A stretch of DNA of 64,000 nt from an uncultured Dysgonomonas sp. (lineage in GTDB: Bacteria > Bacteroidota > Bacteroidia > Bacteroidales > Dysgonomonadaceae): contig NZ_CAKUOF010000002.1 in assembly GCF_934668725.1 (NCBI RefSeq), positions 248,001-312,000 of the forward strand, written 5' to 3'. This document shows, in pieces, positions 63,915 to 64,000 of this stretch. Positions within the stretch are counted from its first letter, which is position 1. Every line of letters starts with the position of its first letter. A program made the position numbers and the translations under genes. The notes below the pieces were generated by a model, which was not told the DNA's origin, ran no database searches, and saw nothing but the letters and a program-made list of their open reading frames with translations.

Positions 63915-64000
63915 GTTATCTTGGTTTTATTTGTATATATGACGGTATAAGTGGCAATTTGGTTACTCGATTGTGTGTGTTTTTTTATATAATTTCTTTA

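Overview
The window comes from an AT-rich member of the Bacteroidota, most likely a Bacteroidales close to Dysgonomonas (genus is an inference). The evidence is a SusC/SusD pair, a one-protein hybrid two-component sensor, promoters of the Bacteroidota type (TAnnTTTG at -7), many secreted glycoside hydrolases, and almost no Shine-Dalgarno sequences. No rRNA, tRNA, CRISPR array, transposase or intact prophage was seen.

Layout. 1-4950: a minus-strand block of a TonB-dependent receptor, an MFS permease and a HemN-type radical SAM enzyme cut by the window edge. The receptor and permease promoters share one operator with identical geometry. 5195-6891: a small lipoprotein and a CNNM/CorC membrane protein. 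7136-18536: an accessory region with two related leader units, each with a promoter, a small ORF made mostly of a GA microsatellite, an intrinsic terminator and a conserved hairpin. Each leader precedes a set of secreted proteins (7630-10365 and 15099-16899). Between them lie an HMA-AraC regulator, a PhoH protein, a TPR protein and lumazine synthase. A decayed paralogue and an orphan phage-like gene follow the second set.

18673-38493: a split polysaccharide utilisation locus. It holds SusC/SusD, then a threonine-catabolism pair (kbl and a short-chain threonine dehydrogenase), a FISUMP protein, the hybrid sensor-regulator, and a run of glycoside hydrolases (GH105, GH2, GH29, GH109). A 32-bp near-identical sequence sits just upstream of a TAnnTTTG element in front of both susC and the GH105 gene, so it is the likely binding site of the hybrid regulator and ties the two halves together. 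The susC mRNA would carry a (AC)29 tract in a long 5' leader.

38505-45697: mostly minus-strand genes of poorly known function (two duplicated-module proteins, an NlpC/P60 peptidase, a Crp-family regulator with an NAD(P)H quinone-type reductase), plus one plus-strand membrane protein. 46004-49275: hydroxylamine reductase (hcp) and its probable Crp/Fnr-type regulator, with a palindrome at about -43 of the hcp promoter. 49464-64000: a candidate small RNA, a GH92 alpha-mannosidase, a hotdog thioesterase, an AspT/YidE-type transporter, an outer-membrane protein, a GT39-like membrane protein, a low-complexity lipoprotein, a Nudix-type regulator and an outer-membrane receptor.

The most unusual feature is the pair of GA-microsatellite leaders. 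In both copies the small ORF now ends just before the terminator, but a change in GA number would carry translation over the terminator hairpin. This suggests phase variation of surface-protein expression by ribosome-dependent antitermination (hypothesis).
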